Assembly (NCBI RefSeq): GCF_932274485.2
Contig: NC_065880.2
Location: 76,627,730-76,691,729 of the forward strand
Direction: 5' to 3'
DNA length: 64,000 nt
Source: Patella vulgata
Lineage: Eukaryota; Mollusca; Gastropoda; Patellidae
Positions 63,969-64,000 of the stretch are shown here, in pieces. Each line of letters begins with the position of its first letter. The stretch's first letter is position 1. Under the pieces are notes generated by a model, which was not told the DNA's origin, made no database searches, and was given only the letters and a program-made list of their open reading frames with translations. Made by a program: the position numbers and the translations under genes.

Positions 63969-64000
63969 AGTGGGTAAGGCGCTGCCTCGCTAGTCTGGAG
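63969..64000 (+). repeat. SINE-B head, runs off the window
   Basis: 'GTGGGTAAGGCGCTGCCTCG' + 'CTAGTCTGGAG' is the first 30 bp of a SINE-B cut by the window edge. Confidence 0.7.

Overview
This is a eukaryotic, AT-rich, intron- and repeat-laden window, most likely from a mollusc (probably a gastropod). Reasons: secreted and membrane lectin genes built from short phase-1 exons (SUEL/rhamnose-binding lectin, PAN-like and EGF-like modules), typical GT/AG introns, AATAAA signals, dense tRNA-headed SINEs, many terminal-inverted-repeat elements and Tc1 remnants. The species call is inference. No bacterial, CRISPR, rRNA or intact tRNA features were seen, and no retroviral, LTR or Polinton-like element was recognised.

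Layout, all host genes on the + strand. (1) 658-820: last exon of an upstream membrane-receptor gene whose other exons lie outside the window. (2) 2508-12746: a lectin-receptor locus. The complete gene runs 6400-12746: signal peptide, SUEL lectin domain, Thr-rich stalk with three 16-residue repeats, one transmembrane helix, and a 263-residue tail with twelve Yxx[L/I] motifs and an NPxY. Two further copies of its promoter/signal-exon region lie upstream (2508, about 4960). (3) 22248-23436: a PAN-like plus EGF-like gene with a promoter-like TATA but ATT where the start codon should be. (4) 25420-25932: an unrecognised small two-exon gene. (5) 26247-30564 and 34915-39726: two complete tandem paralogues, five exons each (318 and 319 aa), with signal peptide, divergent SUEL-like domain, a four-cysteine domain I cannot name, a short CxxC segment, and a C-terminal hydrophobic tail that looks like a GPI-anchor signal.

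The rest (12.8-22.2 kb, 30.6-34.9 kb and nearly all of 39.8-64 kb) is repeats: two abundant tRNA-derived SINE families (called SINE-A and SINE-B here) that share a 3' end, a third SINE, Tc1 DD34E remnants, a hAT-type non-autonomous element with an 8-bp duplication, several MITE/foldback families (often nested), large inverted duplications and tandem repeats of 16-135 bp period.

The interpretation I find most interesting is a surface-lectin receptor cluster. One type carries a phosphotyrosine-style tail with one spacing that fits an ITAM, and sister genes are GPI-anchored with no tail. Similar phase-1 architecture suggests exon shuffling. A joint role in recognition or immunity is inference only.
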